Shown here piece after piece: positions 24,693 through 33,466 of a DNA stretch of 61,475 nucleotides. This stretch comes from Synergistaceae bacterium. Its GTDB lineage: Bacteria > Synergistota > Synergistia > Synergistales > Aminobacteriaceae. A program made the translations under genes and the position numbers. Each line of letters begins with the position of its first letter. The first letter of the stretch is position 1. The stretch spans positions 1 to 61,475 of the forward strand of contig JAISLU010000074.1 of assembly GCA_031277095.1 (NCBI GenBank). Direction: 5' to 3'. Below the pieces are notes generated by a model, which was given only the letters and a program-made list of their open reading frames with translations, was not told the DNA's origin and ran no database searches.

Positions 24693-25994
24693 TTAGACCC
24701 GAGGCTTGGCGAAGAGGTCGTGTTCCGCGGCGTCGGCGATTGTCGCGTGTACCATCGCACCGGGGACGAGGGAACCTCCGGCCTCCAGGCAGACCATCCC
24801 GTCGACCTCGGGCGCGTCTCGATAAGAACGCCCCCAGGCCAAGTCGTTTTCTCCGTCGATTTCCTCCACCAGAACCGGCAAAGTCCGCCCCAGAAAAAGC
24901 TCGTTGCGCCGGCGGGAAATGCGAGACTGCAACGTCATCAGTCGGTCGTAGCGATCTTCTTTGACTCGGTCCGGGACCTGGTCGGGCAGCAAAGCGGCCT
25001 TCGTTCCCTCTTCGGGAGAATAGAGAAAGGCGCCCACTCGATCCAGCTCCGATTCCTCCAAAAAATCGAGAACACGCTGGAATTGCTGCTCCGTCTCGCC
25101 GGGGAATCCCACCATGATCGTCGTCCGCAGGGTGAAAAAAGGGTTTTTTGCCCGGGCGTAGGCGAAGATGTCGTTGATATGTTCGGAGGCGGGAGCGCGG
25201 TTCATGGCCGAAAGAATCTCGTCGTCGACGTGCTGTATCGGCACGTCCAAATAGGGAAGGACCGTTTTCGTCTCCGCGAGGAAATCCAAAAAACCGCGGG
25301 TGATGCGGTCGGGGTGCAGGTAGAGGAGGCGCACCCACGTCTCGGGCGGCAGAGCCCCGTCCAGGGCCGTCAGCAGGTCGCCGATAGCGGGTTTCCCGTA
25401 GAGGTCCCTGCCGTAGGCCGTCAGATCCTGCCCCACGAGACAGAGTTCCCTCGCTCCCGTTGCGCATAGCTCCCGGGCTTCCTCCACCAGGCGGGGGACA
25501 GGGGCGCTGCGCAGCCGGCCGCGAATCAGGGGGATCGTGCAATACGAACAAAAAGTGTCGCATCCCTCGCCCACTTTCAGGTAACGGGACCAGGGGCGAT
25601 TTTCCGGCAGCAACCCACGATGGGCGGTGTCCGAAAAGCAGTTGGCGGCCCCGTCTCCGAGGAAATTCACGATTTTGTCCCACTCCTCGGCCCTCGCCCA
25701 GAGGTCCACCGAGGGCAGCTCCTTGCGCAGTTCGGCCTCGTAGCGGTTGACGATGCAACCCGCCACGACAATTTTCTCGAGCTTTCCTCTTTCCTTCAAG
25801 AGCTCCAGATCGAGAATCGCGTCCACGTTTTCCTTGACGGCGTCCTGGATAAAGGCACAGGTGTTGATCACGCCCACTTGTGCGCCCTCCGCGCCGGGTA
25901 CGAGGGTATGCCCCGCGGCGGTCAGCAAGCCGATGAGACGTTCGCTGTCCACGCTGTTTTTTGCGCAGCCCATACTGACAAAATAAATATTCAC
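24693..25994 (-). CDS. rimO: ribosomal protein S12 methylthiotransferase RimO
   Basis: RimO is the radical SAM enzyme that methylthiolates an aspartate of ribosomal protein S12. The N-terminal UPF0004 domain has its cluster Cys in S-M-G-C-A-K-N, N-T-C-A-F-I and V-A-G-C-I-V. The radical SAM motif is C-D-T-F-C-S-Y-C near residue 147. A C-terminal TRAM domain follows residue 365. The start is a GTG at 25994 in the sequence S-M-G-C context typical of RimO. No clear SD is present, and an 11-bp direct repeat overlaps the start. Preceded by the RodZ-like gene (37 nt) and followed by pgpA. Confidence 0.95.
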   Translation of the reverse strand: MNIYFVSMGCAKNSVDSERLIGLLTAAGHTLVPGAEGAQVGVINTCAFIQDAVKENVDAILDLELLKERGKLEKIVVAGCIVNRYEAELRKELPSVDLWARAEEWDKIVNFLGDGAANCFSDTAHRGLLPENRPWSRYLKVGEGCDTFCSYCTIPLIRGRLRSAPVPRLVEEARELCATGARELCLVGQDLTAYGRDLYGKPAIGDLLTALDGALPPETWVRLLYLHPDRITRGFLDFLAETKTVLPYLDVPIQHVDDEILSAMNRAPASEHINDIFAYARAKNPFFTLRTTIMVGFPGETEQQFQRVLDFLEESELDRVGAFLYSPEEGTKAALLPDQVPDRVKEDRYDRLMTLQSRISRRRNELFLGRTLPVLVEEIDGENDLAWGRSYRDAPEVDGMVCLEAGGSLVPGAMVHATIADAAEHDLFAKPRV

Positions 25995-26031
25995 TGGATA
26001 TTCACTGGATGTCCGACGCGCCTCGTCCGCG

Positions 26032-26898
26032 CTACTGGACGCGCCGAGACGTTCCGTCCGTTTCGTAAAAATAAGTCTCCGCCGTTTTCGAGCCCTTGGG
26101 ATTGGGTACGCCCAGCGCCTTTCCGTTCAGAACGACCTCCACCGCGTTCGGGCGGCCATAGGTGACCTTTGCCCTGGAGGGAAGATCCCAAGACACCTCG
26201 GAGCCGGAGGGCAGCGTTTTGCTCAACACGACTTTGTCGTCGATGGTCACCTTCGTCCACACGTCCATCCTGGCTTTGAGATGGAGGTAGGGTTTTTGAG
26301 GTTTCGACTCGATTTTGGGCGTGACGGCGGCGGACACCGGGAGTATCGAAATGAAATTCGGGTCCCGCGATGTCGTAGACGATGCCGTGGGTATCGAAGA
26401 GAGATCTTTGGACGCGATTGCATCGGAGGACGTGTTCAAAGGGGGGACGCGGCCAATCATGGGGGACAAAATGGGCGGGCTGTTTGCCCAGGAGTACCAT
26501 ACATAACTTCCAGAGCCCGCCAGCACCAAGATCAGGACCACAAACAACCAGAAGTGGGAAACCGGCTTGAAACCCTTCGTCGGAGGCGTGCTTTTTCCCA
26601 AAACGTTGGTGGGCGGAATATTTTGCACCTTTATCACGGCGTTCTTGTTCAGCCACGACACGAACTCGTCTTTCAGGTCCTCGGCTCCGACCACGCCCAA
26701 ATACGTGCGGACAAACCCCTTGACGTAGACGATGTCGGGAAATCCCTGATAGTTCCCCTCCTCTATGCCCCGAAGAAACTCTACTCGCACCCTCGTTCTT
26801 TCGAAGATATCTTCGAGAGAAATGCGCGCCTCCTCGCGTCTCTCTCTGGCCATACGTCCGAGTTCCTTCAGGGCCTCGTCTCTATCGGAAGCGGACAT
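26032..26898 (-). CDS. RodZ-like protein: cytoplasmic HTH, one membrane helix, C-terminal beta domain
   Basis: A 288-residue protein with the RodZ layout. A cytoplasmic helix-turn-helix occupies residues about 8-75 (R-E-E-A-R-I-S-L-E-D-I-F-E-R-T and V-Y-V-K-G-F-V-R-T-Y). A single membrane helix is near 115-135. A Ser/Thr/Pro linker of about 60 residues follows, then a C-terminal DUF4115-like beta domain (V-W-T-K-V-T-I-D-D, then V-V-L-N-G-K-A-L-G). RodZ links MreB to the wall elongation machinery. The ATG at 26898 has GGAGG 9 nt upstream. rpe lies upstream and rimO downstream on the same strand. Confidence 0.8.
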   Translation of the reverse strand: MSASDRDEALKELGRMARERREEARISLEDIFERTRVRVEFLRGIEEGNYQGFPDIVYVKGFVRTYLGVVGAEDLKDEFVSWLNKNAVIKVQNIPPTNVLGKSTPPTKGFKPVSHFWLFVVLILVLAGSGSYVWYSWANSPPILSPMIGRVPPLNTSSDAIASKDLSSIPTASSTTSRDPNFISILPVSAAVTPKIESKPQKPYLHLKARMDVWTKVTIDDKVVLSKTLPSGSEVSWDLPSRAKVTYGRPNAVEVVLNGKALGVPNPKGSKTAETYFYETDGTSRRVQ

Positions 26899-27012
26899 CG
26901 ACAAAAGCCTCCTTTTTAGCTGCTTCAACTGCAAACATTTGCATTATCAATATCCCATAGCACCCAATCCCATACCACCGATACCCATACCGAATCACTG
27001 CCGACACTCCTA

Positions 27013-27699
27013 TCAGCATCGAGAACTCAGACACTTCTGCACCCGGCTTCTCACCTTCGCCAAATACTCCGCAGGGTTGGGGTCGCCGAAAACGGCGCTT
27101 CCCATGACCAGGACATCGCAGCCGGCGGCCGCAATCCTCTCCGCGTTTTTCAAGTTGATGCCGCCGTCCATCTGTATTCGATAGTTATAGCCCTCCACTT
27201 CCCGCAAACGGACCAAGTCTCTCGTTTTTTCCAGGGTTTCTTCGATGAAGCTCTGCCCTCCGAAACCGGGCGTTACGGACATCACCACCACGGTGTCCAC
27301 CATGGGGAGGACGAACCGGAGTTGTTCCACAAGGGTCACCGGCGCGATAGCCACGCCCGCTCCGATCCCCGCGCCGCGAATTCGGGAAAGACGGCTATGA
27401 AGCAGTTGAGGCTCCGTTTCCGCGTGGATCGAAATCTGGGAGGCGCCGGCCGCAACAAAAGAGGGCAGCAAGGCGTCCACCGGGTCTATCATCAAATGCA
27501 CGTCGAGAAAGGACTCGGGATATCTTTTGCGCAGCGCCCCCGCCATCGCGGCCCCGAAGGATATGTTGGGAACGAATCGCCCGTCCATGACGTCCACGTG
27601 AAGCCAGTCGAAGTTTCCTCCCAGGGAGTTCACCGCCGCGCCGACGTTCAAGGGGTCGGCCCCCAGAACGGATGGGGCGAAAAGCACCGTCCGGGTCAT
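27013..27699 (-). CDS. rpe: ribulose-phosphate 3-epimerase
   Basis: Rpe interconverts ribulose 5-phosphate and xylulose 5-phosphate in the pentose phosphate pathway. The 228-residue TIM barrel has A-P-S-V-L-G-A-D at the start, the metal site H-V-D-V-M-D-G-R-F-V-P-N, D-V-H-L-M-I and M-D-G-G-I-N-L-K near 176. The ATG at 27699 overlaps the stop of the PASTA gene (TAATG), so translation is coupled. Rpe also connects with the xylulokinase at 43306 through xylulose 5-phosphate, though they are far apart. Confidence 0.94.
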   Translation of the reverse strand: MTRTVLFAPSVLGADPLNVGAAVNSLGGNFDWLHVDVMDGRFVPNISFGAAMAGALRKRYPESFLDVHLMIDPVDALLPSFVAAGASQISIHAETEPQLLHSRLSRIRGAGIGAGVAIAPVTLVEQLRFVLPMVDTVVVMSVTPGFGGQSFIEETLEKTRDLVRLREVEGYNYRIQMDGGINLKNAERIAAAGCDVLVMGSAVFGDPNPAEYLAKVRSRVQKCLSSRC

Positions 27700-29051
27700 T
27701 ACATGTACCTGTCCTGCCAGACAAATTCGCCGCCCAGGTAAATGGTGACGATGCACTCTTTGGAGTAAGGCGCGTCCAGGGAGATGTACTCGCCGCTTTT
27801 GGCCGCTCGCTCGACAAGGACCTTGGTCCCCGCCGGATCCACCAGTTCTATTTTGAGCTGCAGCGGGCGCGCCAAAGGCGGGACTTGATAACGGATGCGG
27901 GCCACCTTCCCCCCTACAGGCTGCAAGTTGAGGGGCTGAGATGTTCCCGTCCTTCCTTGAGTCCCGGGTGGCGAAACTTGGGCGTTGGTCTGCGGGTTTG
28001 CGGGCTGAACGGCAGCGGACGCCGAAGTCCCCGGTGGAGGTGAGGGAGTCGCGGGGCCGGAAGAAGGAGCGGCATTGGGATTGTTGGCGGCATCAGGATT
28101 ATGGGTGCCATTGGGGTTATTGGTGGAATTGGGAATGGAAATGACTCGCGGCCGCTGATCGAAGACGCTGATGTTCGTATCCACCGGACGAGAGGGTACA
28201 GGCGGCGAGTTGGGGTCGATCCCCTCTCCGACGAAAATGTCCCCGTGTCCGGGAACCGTAACGACGATGGCGGACCTTCCCGGCCCGGCGTCAGGGGTGG
28301 GCGGCACAGGCGCCGGCGGTTCGGGGACTCCCGCGGGCCGTTTTGCGGTGGCGACCCGGAGACGTACACCGTCCCCTACGCGCGCCGTGGTCCCTGCGGC
28401 GGGGCGCGTGCCGATGACGTAACCGTCCGCCGCGTTGGGGCTGTAGACGGGATCCACCGTCGCAACCCTCAAACCGCTGGCGATGAGCAGTTCGCGTGCT
28501 TGACGTTCCGACATCTGCGCCACGTCGGGCACCAGGATTTTACCGTCCGCCCCCGCCCCCGACTGGTTGACCAGAAGGTCGATTTTTTTGTCGCTGGGAA
28601 TGTTGGCGGGAGCGGCCGGGCTTTGGGCAATGACGGCCCCCACCGGCCGGGAGTCGTCCTTGATGTAGATCACGTCTCCGATGCCGAATCCCTGCTCCTG
28701 AATGACGTTTTGAGCCTGGGCCACAATCAGCCCCCGCACGTCGGGGACAGGCCGGCGCGTTCCTCCTTTGCTGACCTGCAGCAGCACGGTTCTTTCTTTA
28801 CGCACTTTAAGCCCAGCCTCGGGGGACTGAGCCAAAACGCGGCCGGGAGGCAGAGAGGAAACGACTTGTTCTACCTTCACGGTGAAACCCAGACGCTCGG
28901 CTTCCGCCACAGCCTCTATGACGGACATCTCGCGCAGCGGAGGCATGGTGACATCGTCGGACGCGCTGAAAAACACCGTATAAACCGCCACGCAGCCCGA
29001 GGCGAAAATCACCAAAATCACGATCAACAAAGCCCAGCGCACTACCCTCAT
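27699..29051 (-). CDS. membrane-anchored PASTA protein lacking a kinase domain
   Basis: A 450-residue protein with an N-terminal membrane anchor (residues 7-30) and no cytoplasmic domain. Three PASTA domains follow at about 35-95, 98-165 and 170-235, with phrases such as G-R-V-L-A-Q-S-P-E-A-G and G-A-V-I-A-Q-S-P-A-A-P. PASTA domains bind muropeptides or lipid II. A long Pro/Asn/Ser-rich linker (240-375), partly encoded by an 18-bp degenerate repeat, leads to a C-terminal beta domain (380-450). It sits between rsmB and rpe, where Firmicutes keep the PASTA kinase PrkC. No kinase motifs are present, so it may be a stripped relative or an independent wall sensor. Confidence 0.88.
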   Translation of the reverse strand: MRVVRWALLIVILVIFASGCVAVYTVFFSASDDVTMPPLREMSVIEAVAEAERLGFTVKVEQVVSSLPPGRVLAQSPEAGLKVRKERTVLLQVSKGGTRRPVPDVRGLIVAQAQNVIQEQGFGIGDVIYIKDDSRPVGAVIAQSPAAPANIPSDKKIDLLVNQSGAGADGKILVPDVAQMSERQARELLIASGLRVATVDPVYSPNAADGYVIGTRPAAGTTARVGDGVRLRVATAKRPAGVPEPPAPVPPTPDAGPGRSAIVVTVPGHGDIFVGEGIDPNSPPVPSRPVDTNISVFDQRPRVISIPNSTNNPNGTHNPDAANNPNAAPSSGPATPSPPPGTSASAAVQPANPQTNAQVSPPGTQGRTGTSQPLNLQPVGGKVARIRYQVPPLARPLQLKIELVDPAGTKVLVERAAKSGEYISLDAPYSKECIVTIYLGGEFVWQDRYM

Positions 29052-29057
29052 GTCAAC

Positions 29058-30482
29058 TCATCGACCCTCCGCTCTTTTCATGATGACGGCCACATAAAAA
29101 CCGTCCAGCCACGGGAGAATTGGCCAAATATACGTTCCCCAGGGACGCCCGGGGCGTATGTGAGGCCCCTTCCAGGGCACGTCCAAAACGACGCTTTCCG
29201 GATGTTCGGACAAGGCGTCCGCAACTATATTTTCATTTTCCTGACGAAGAAGACTGCACGTCACGTAAATTATAATACCACCAGTCTCGGCGAGAGTTAA
29301 CGCCCTTTTCAACAAACTCCTCTGCAGCGCGCGCGTTTTATCCAATTTCGCCCAGGAGAGCTTCCATTTCGATTCGGGTTTCCGATTCCACGTACCGCTG
29401 CCGGTGCAGGGAGCGTCCAGCAACACCACGGAGGGCTTTTCCGGCGGTACCAGAGACAGGGCGTCGCCCACGCGCAGGCCGACGCGTCCCCCCGTCTTCA
29501 ATTTCAATCGCGCCATTTCCCCCAGGGCGGCGCCGTGGCGGCCTGGAGAAAGCTCCCAGCACTCTATGGGGGCGGAGTTCAAAGCCTGGGCGACTTGCCC
29601 TCCTTTGACGCCCCGTCCAGAACACATGTCCAGAACCAGTCCCTGCCGCCAAAAATCCGAGACTAAAGAGGCGGCCAGCATGGAACTTTCCGTCTGCACC
29701 GTCGCCAGCCCTTCCTGAAAACCCGGTACGAGGGTCGGCAGCACCGTGGAGGAGAGGCGGATCGATTGTGAGAAGAGATCGGAGGGAACGCCCTCCATGC
29801 CCTTGCCCCTCAGCAGGTCCATCACTTCGTCCCTTTTGCCGGGCGAAGCGCGAAGGGAGGCGCAGGGAGGGATCTGCATCCATTCGAACAGATCGAACAA
29901 CTCCTCGCTGGTCCAGGATTTTTTCCATGCTGCCAGCGTCCACACGGGGAACCCCGCCCAAAGAGCGCGGTCTTCCAGATTGGGGCTGCGGCGGAATTTT
30001 TCGAGGAGCGCCTCGCCGTCTCGGGCAATATTGCGGAGGACGGCGTTTGCCATCGGCACGGCTTTCTCCTGCCCCCTGGCCTTTAGAATTTCCAGCAGCC
30101 CGTTGACCAGCGCGCCCTTGGCGAAGTGTCTAAGCTCCAGAATGCCCGCCGTTCCCAACAAAAGACAATCCCAAAGCACGGGGGCAAGTTTCTTCTGTTT
30201 TTCGGAGCGGTTTTTTTCGATGTAAGAACCGAAGATCTTTTCCCAAAGAGCCTCGCGGCGCAGCACCCCATAGGCGAGAGACGAGGCCAAAGACAGCTCC
30301 GGCATCGTCATTTCCTCTCCCGATCCTTCTTTTCCGGATCCTGCTTTTTTTGATCCTGCTCTTTCAGGTCCATCTTTCAGCGCACGCAGCGCCGAGCCTA
30401 CAAACTTTCCCTCTCGAACGCTCTGCAGCGCCAAGAGCGCCCCCTCGATTCCACGCAAGGCATCTCCCTCGATTCCACACAT
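29058..30482 (-). CDS. rsmB: 16S rRNA (cytosine-C5) methyltransferase, RsmB type
   Basis: A 474-residue enzyme with the RsmB two-part layout. An N-terminal NusB-like helical domain covers about 1-150, and a SAM methyltransferase domain follows 245. SAM motif I is L-D-M-C-S-G-R-G-V-K-G-G. The two essential Cys are in L-D-A-P-C-T-G-S-G-T-W and Y-V-T-C-S-L-L-R-Q-E-N-E. A Lys/Gly/Ser-rich insert near residue 45-60 is repeat-derived. I use the ATG at 30482 with GGGAG just upstream; a GTG at 30509 is also open. The PASTA gene begins 6 nt after its stop, so they form one operon. Confidence 0.9.
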   Translation of the reverse strand: MCGIEGDALRGIEGALLALQSVREGKFVGSALRALKDGPERAGSKKAGSGKEGSGEEMTMPELSLASSLAYGVLRREALWEKIFGSYIEKNRSEKQKKLAPVLWDCLLLGTAGILELRHFAKGALVNGLLEILKARGQEKAVPMANAVLRNIARDGEALLEKFRRSPNLEDRALWAGFPVWTLAAWKKSWTSEELFDLFEWMQIPPCASLRASPGKRDEVMDLLRGKGMEGVPSDLFSQSIRLSSTVLPTLVPGFQEGLATVQTESSMLAASLVSDFWRQGLVLDMCSGRGVKGGQVAQALNSAPIECWELSPGRHGAALGEMARLKLKTGGRVGLRVGDALSLVPPEKPSVVLLDAPCTGSGTWNRKPESKWKLSWAKLDKTRALQRSLLKRALTLAETGGIIIYVTCSLLRQENENIVADALSEHPESVVLDVPWKGPHIRPGRPWGTYIWPILPWLDGFYVAVIMKRAEGR

Positions 30483-30644
30483 GTTCTCCCGCGAAAACGG
30501 AGTGTTCACTATAGCAGGCCGCCCGTTTTTTGTAATCTATATCTGCAATGAAGATATCCGATGTGGGGCGAAGACTGTGAGGTATAATCTTTATAACCGT
30601 TTGCAGATCGATTGTCCAGTCGTTGGGAGAAAGGATCACAAAAG

Positions 30645-31712
30645 ATGGATAAAGTTCCGGTGGATGAAATTCTATTAGTGGATGAAATTTTAATGAATGG
30701 AACCTTAATGGGTAAAACTTTAATGGGCAGAACTTTGATAGTTAAATTTTTAATGATTAAATTTTTGATGTTTAAATTGCTATGGGGAACTTCGGCAAAA
30801 AGGACTTCAGCGAAGATTTTTTTGCTTCTCGCCGGTGGGCTGATGTGCTGGCCGGGACCCGCGTATGCCGCCCCCGTCATCTCGGCCTATCAGGAGCCCT
30901 ACGCCATGAATTTCGAGATCTGCTGGATGGCGGAACTTCCGGCGGGTTGGTACGTTACTTTCGACGGATATCCCGTGGCGCAGATCGCCCCCAACCGTTG
31001 GGTGTACGGGCGCGTCAGGCGACAGAAGAATATCGTCCCCACAGAGGTTCTCGTGGGCGCCGTGGTGCCCATGGACGTGCCCGAGTTGGCGCGGGTCGCC
31101 ATCCCTTCGCCCCGCAGCTGCGTGTACCAGACGAAGGCCTTTCAATCCATAGCTCTTTCCGGCCTCGACAACATGGGGGTGCTGGACGACCCTCTGGCCT
31201 ACACCCCCGTGGCCTGGAAGACCGGTGTGGCGGGCCTTCGCATATGGCTGGGCAACCGATGGCACAGTATCGTCCCCGCTTCGGGACAGACCACTTCTCA
31301 GGCACTTTTGGCTAAACATCCCTACATCGTGAAAACCCTGCGCAGCAAAAACCTCTGTTGGAAGCAATCTGACACCCAGGACCTGGCGGACTTGGCCAGA
31401 GAGTGGGGCTATATTTGGCGCGGAGCCATTCCCTTCGCCTCCTTCACCGGACGACGGGACGACAATGGGGCGGGGGGCGAAAGAGAAAGTTTTGCGGGTT
31501 CCAGCGGCGCGGCCGGCGTGGCCGGTACCGTAGGCGGGGGAGACTGGGACGTGGGTGGCGGCGCTTCTCCTGCTGCCGGAGGCGGTGGCGGTGGCGGCTG
31601 GGACACGGGAGGCGGCTCCAGCCCCGGCGGGGGAAACGGGGGCGGAGGCTGGGACTCCGGAGGGGGCGGTGTTTCCCCCGGGGGCGGAAACGGCGGAGGC
31701 TGGGACAAATGA
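30645..31712 (+). CDS. exported protein with Gly-Trp-Asp-rich C-terminus
   Basis: A product of up to 355 residues. A signal peptide (A-K-I-F-L-L-L-A-G-G-L-M-C-W-P-G, cleavage after A-Y-A) ends near residue 64, preceded by a five-residue repeat (G-T-L-M-G, K-T-L-M-G, R-T-L-I-V, K-F-L-M-I) encoded by 15-bp units. The true start could thus be an internal ATG near 30768. Residues 65-270 are a folded-looking domain with several Trp and Cys (E-I-C-W-M-A, S-C-V-Y, N-L-C-W-K). The last ~75 residues are Gly-rich with G-G-G-W-D motifs. Function unknown; a surface or adhesion role is a guess. Its stop overlaps the next ATG. Confidence 0.7.
   Translation: MDKVPVDEILLVDEILMNGTLMGKTLMGRTLIVKFLMIKFLMFKLLWGTSAKRTSAKIFLLLAGGLMCWPGPAYAAPVISAYQEPYAMNFEICWMAELPAGWYVTFDGYPVAQIAPNRWVYGRVRRQKNIVPTEVLVGAVVPMDVPELARVAIPSPRSCVYQTKAFQSIALSGLDNMGVLDDPLAYTPVAWKTGVAGLRIWLGNRWHSIVPASGQTTSQALLAKHPYIVKTLRSKNLCWKQSDTQDLADLAREWGYIWRGAIPFASFTGRRDDNGAGGERESFAGSSGAAGVAGTVGGGDWDVGGGASPAAGGGGGGGWDTGGGSSPGGGNGGGGWDSGGGGVSPGGGNGGGWDK
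30660..30785. repeat. degenerate 15-bp array in the Gly-rich protein N-terminus
   Basis: About eight degenerate units of 15-18 bp (typical unit GGTAAAACTTTAATG) cover the codons before the signal peptide. At least four in-frame ATG codons fall inside it, so unit number could change which start is used and how long the N-terminal region is. Confidence 0.75.
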
Positions 31713-32614
31713 GTACGGAAGATATTTACGAACTGCTGGACAGGGCTTACGAATCGGACGATATGGACGAGGTGGGGAAACTCGTTCAGCAGGCGCTCGA
31801 TCTGGATCCGGACAATCCTGAGGCGCTTTTGCTCAAATCCGACTTTGTCGAGGACGACGAAGAGAGGCTCCTCTTGCTGGAAAAGGCGCTGGAGGAGGCA
31901 AAATTTTATTTTCAGGAAGAGAACCTCTCCGGAGAGGACATCCTGGAGGACGACATGGGTCTTGTGTACCTGGGGTTGCTGCAGCGCGCCGCCTACACCC
32001 TTTTTTTCATGGAGCGGGATGACCGCGCCATGGAGATGGTGGAGGAGCTTCTGCGCTACGACCACGAGGATCTGGCCCTGGCGAAGACCTTGTACTATCG
32101 TATTTTGCTGGACCGGGAAGAGTGGACCCGCGTTCTCGAGGAGACCATGCAGGAAACGATACGGGGGCTGGGCTGGGCTTACGCCAGGGTGATCGCGACC
32201 TTCATGCTCTCCATCGATCGGGAAAAAAACAGAAAACGACCCTCCGACGGATATTCCGACGGTCTGAACAAAATGCTTTGGGATGCGGTGCGTATGGCTC
32301 CCAACGTGCCTTTTTACATGCTGGGCTACATTCCCGACCCCGTGGACGAATCCGAGGACGAGGACTACCACTTCGCCGTCCTGTTCGAAAACGCCTGGTC
32401 GTCCTCTCACGACCTGTTGATGTGGTTTTCCAAGGCGACGATCCTTTTTGGATTGCTGACGGATCGTTTCGGAGCGGAAAAAGACGATATGCGGGAGATT
32501 CTGGCCTCGTTGGGCGGCGTCCCGGACCTGGAAGAACTGGAGTTCCGGGTGACGGACTCCTCCGACGATATGATACTGGAGGCCCTTACGTCGGGGAACT
32601 ACCCGAAACCCTAA
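31709..32614 (+). CDS. TPR-like cytoplasmic protein of unknown function
   Basis: A 301-residue acidic helical protein. Residues 1-45 and 90-145 contain TPR-like helical pairs (D-P-D-N-P-E-A-L-L-L-K, then F-M-E-R-D-D-R-A-M-E-M-V-E-E-L-L). The middle resembles bacterial proteins related to the ST7/TPR group, with W-D-A-V-R-M-A-P-N-V-P near 200. No signal peptide. GGAGG lies 9 nt upstream. The ATG overlaps the stop of the Gly-rich protein gene (ATGA), so the two are coupled although one product is exported and the other is not. Confidence 0.7.
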   Translation: MSTEDIYELLDRAYESDDMDEVGKLVQQALDLDPDNPEALLLKSDFVEDDEERLLLLEKALEEAKFYFQEENLSGEDILEDDMGLVYLGLLQRAAYTLFFMERDDRAMEMVEELLRYDHEDLALAKTLYYRILLDREEWTRVLEETMQETIRGLGWAYARVIATFMLSIDREKNRKRPSDGYSDGLNKMLWDAVRMAPNVPFYMLGYIPDPVDESEDEDYHFAVLFENAWSSSHDLLMWFSKATILFGLLTDRFGAEKDDMREILASLGGVPDLEELEFRVTDSSDDMILEALTSGNYPKP

Positions 32615-32646
32615 ATTTGGGGGGAAATTTGAGAAAACGATTGTTT

Positions 32647-32685
32647 GATTGTGTGTTTCGATTGTTTATTTCGATTGTGTATTTC
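32647..32685. repeat. 13-bp tandem array (3 copies) in a 219-bp spacer
   Basis: Three adjacent 13-bp units (32647-32659, 32660-32672, 32673-32685), consensus GATTGTGTATTTC, follow the TPR gene. Nothing else but the promoter at 32749 is seen in this spacer. Confidence 0.9.
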
Positions 32686-32748
32686 GAGGCGCCGCCCTCA
32701 CGAACTCATCGATGGAAATCGATAAAGATAGTTCTAAAAGCCTATATG

Positions 32749-32777
32749 TTGCGATTAAAAAGTATTAATAATATTAG
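32749..32777 (+). promoter_or_regulatory. candidate promoter of the pseudopilin gene
   Basis: TTGCGA (32749-32754) and TATTAG (32772-32777) are 17 nt apart in an AT-rich stretch about 50 nt upstream of the pseudopilin start. Confidence 0.4.
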
Positions 32778-32833
32778 GGAGATGAGAATTTCTTACAGAA
32801 TTTTATCCTACGATAGAAAAGGGGAAGGCTGTA

Positions 32834-33334
32834 ATGGCTGTAACAGAGGAACGCCAAAAGAAACGGCGCGGATTCACGTTGGTGGAGGTCCTGATCGTCA
32901 TGGTGATCATGGGGCTTATAGCGGGGTCCATGCTTCTGGCTCAACAGGGCGGCGAGTCTCTCGCGGAAGCGACAGGTATCATCAACGACCTTCGCATCAT
33001 GAAAGCCGGAGCCATGGTGTTCATGCTCGAGAGCGGCGATCTCATTCCCGTGGAGGGCGAAAACTACGCGGAGCGCTTAGGCAAGTACATGGATCATGGA
33101 CGCATCATCAACGATCCGGTTCGTTACTCCTTTTTTATAAAGGACGGCATGTGGTGGGTCGGCGTGCGCCTCAAAGGGAAGTCCCGCGTAAACGAGATTA
33201 TCGAGGGCAAAGCCGCTTCCCATTACACGATGCCTCTTTACGGTACCGACAATGTCCTGACCCCACCTGCGAGCCCCACCGCCGACCACCTTTTCAAGAA
33301 AGACAATACCGTGGTCTGGACGCGGGCGAGATAG
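32834..33334 (+). CDS. type II/IV pseudopilin with class III signal
   Basis: A 166-residue prepilin-like protein. The leader MAVTEERQKKRRG is followed by F-T-L-V-E-V-L-I-V-M-V-I-M-G-L-I-A-G: the Gly-Phe cleavage site, Glu at mature position 5 and a hydrophobic helix that packs in pilus-like fibres. A prepilin peptidase elsewhere would cleave and methylate it. The soluble part has Trp-Trp and a Lys/Arg-rich region and no Cys pair. AAGGGGAAGG precedes the ATG. No other secretion or pilus gene is adjacent, so its machine (type II secretion, competence or type IV pilus) cannot be told. Confidence 0.88.
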   Translation: MAVTEERQKKRRGFTLVEVLIVMVIMGLIAGSMLLAQQGGESLAEATGIINDLRIMKAGAMVFMLESGDLIPVEGENYAERLGKYMDHGRIINDPVRYSFFIKDGMWWVGVRLKGKSRVNEIIEGKAASHYTMPLYGTDNVLTPPASPTADHLFKKDNTVVWTRAR

Positions 33335-33466
33335 TCGAGATAGTATAGTTGAACGGGACAACCGACAGCGGCGTCGGCGTCGGCTTTGATAAGGCTTTGA
33401 CGCAAAGGCTGATGTATAGGCTTTGACGTAAATATGACGGTTGTCACAGGGATGGAGTGATCTGGA

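Noticed and set aside
33335-33466. THF riboswitch before fhs
   Set aside because: The spacer holds only a degenerate short repeat; I cannot find the paired conserved stems expected for that riboswitch.
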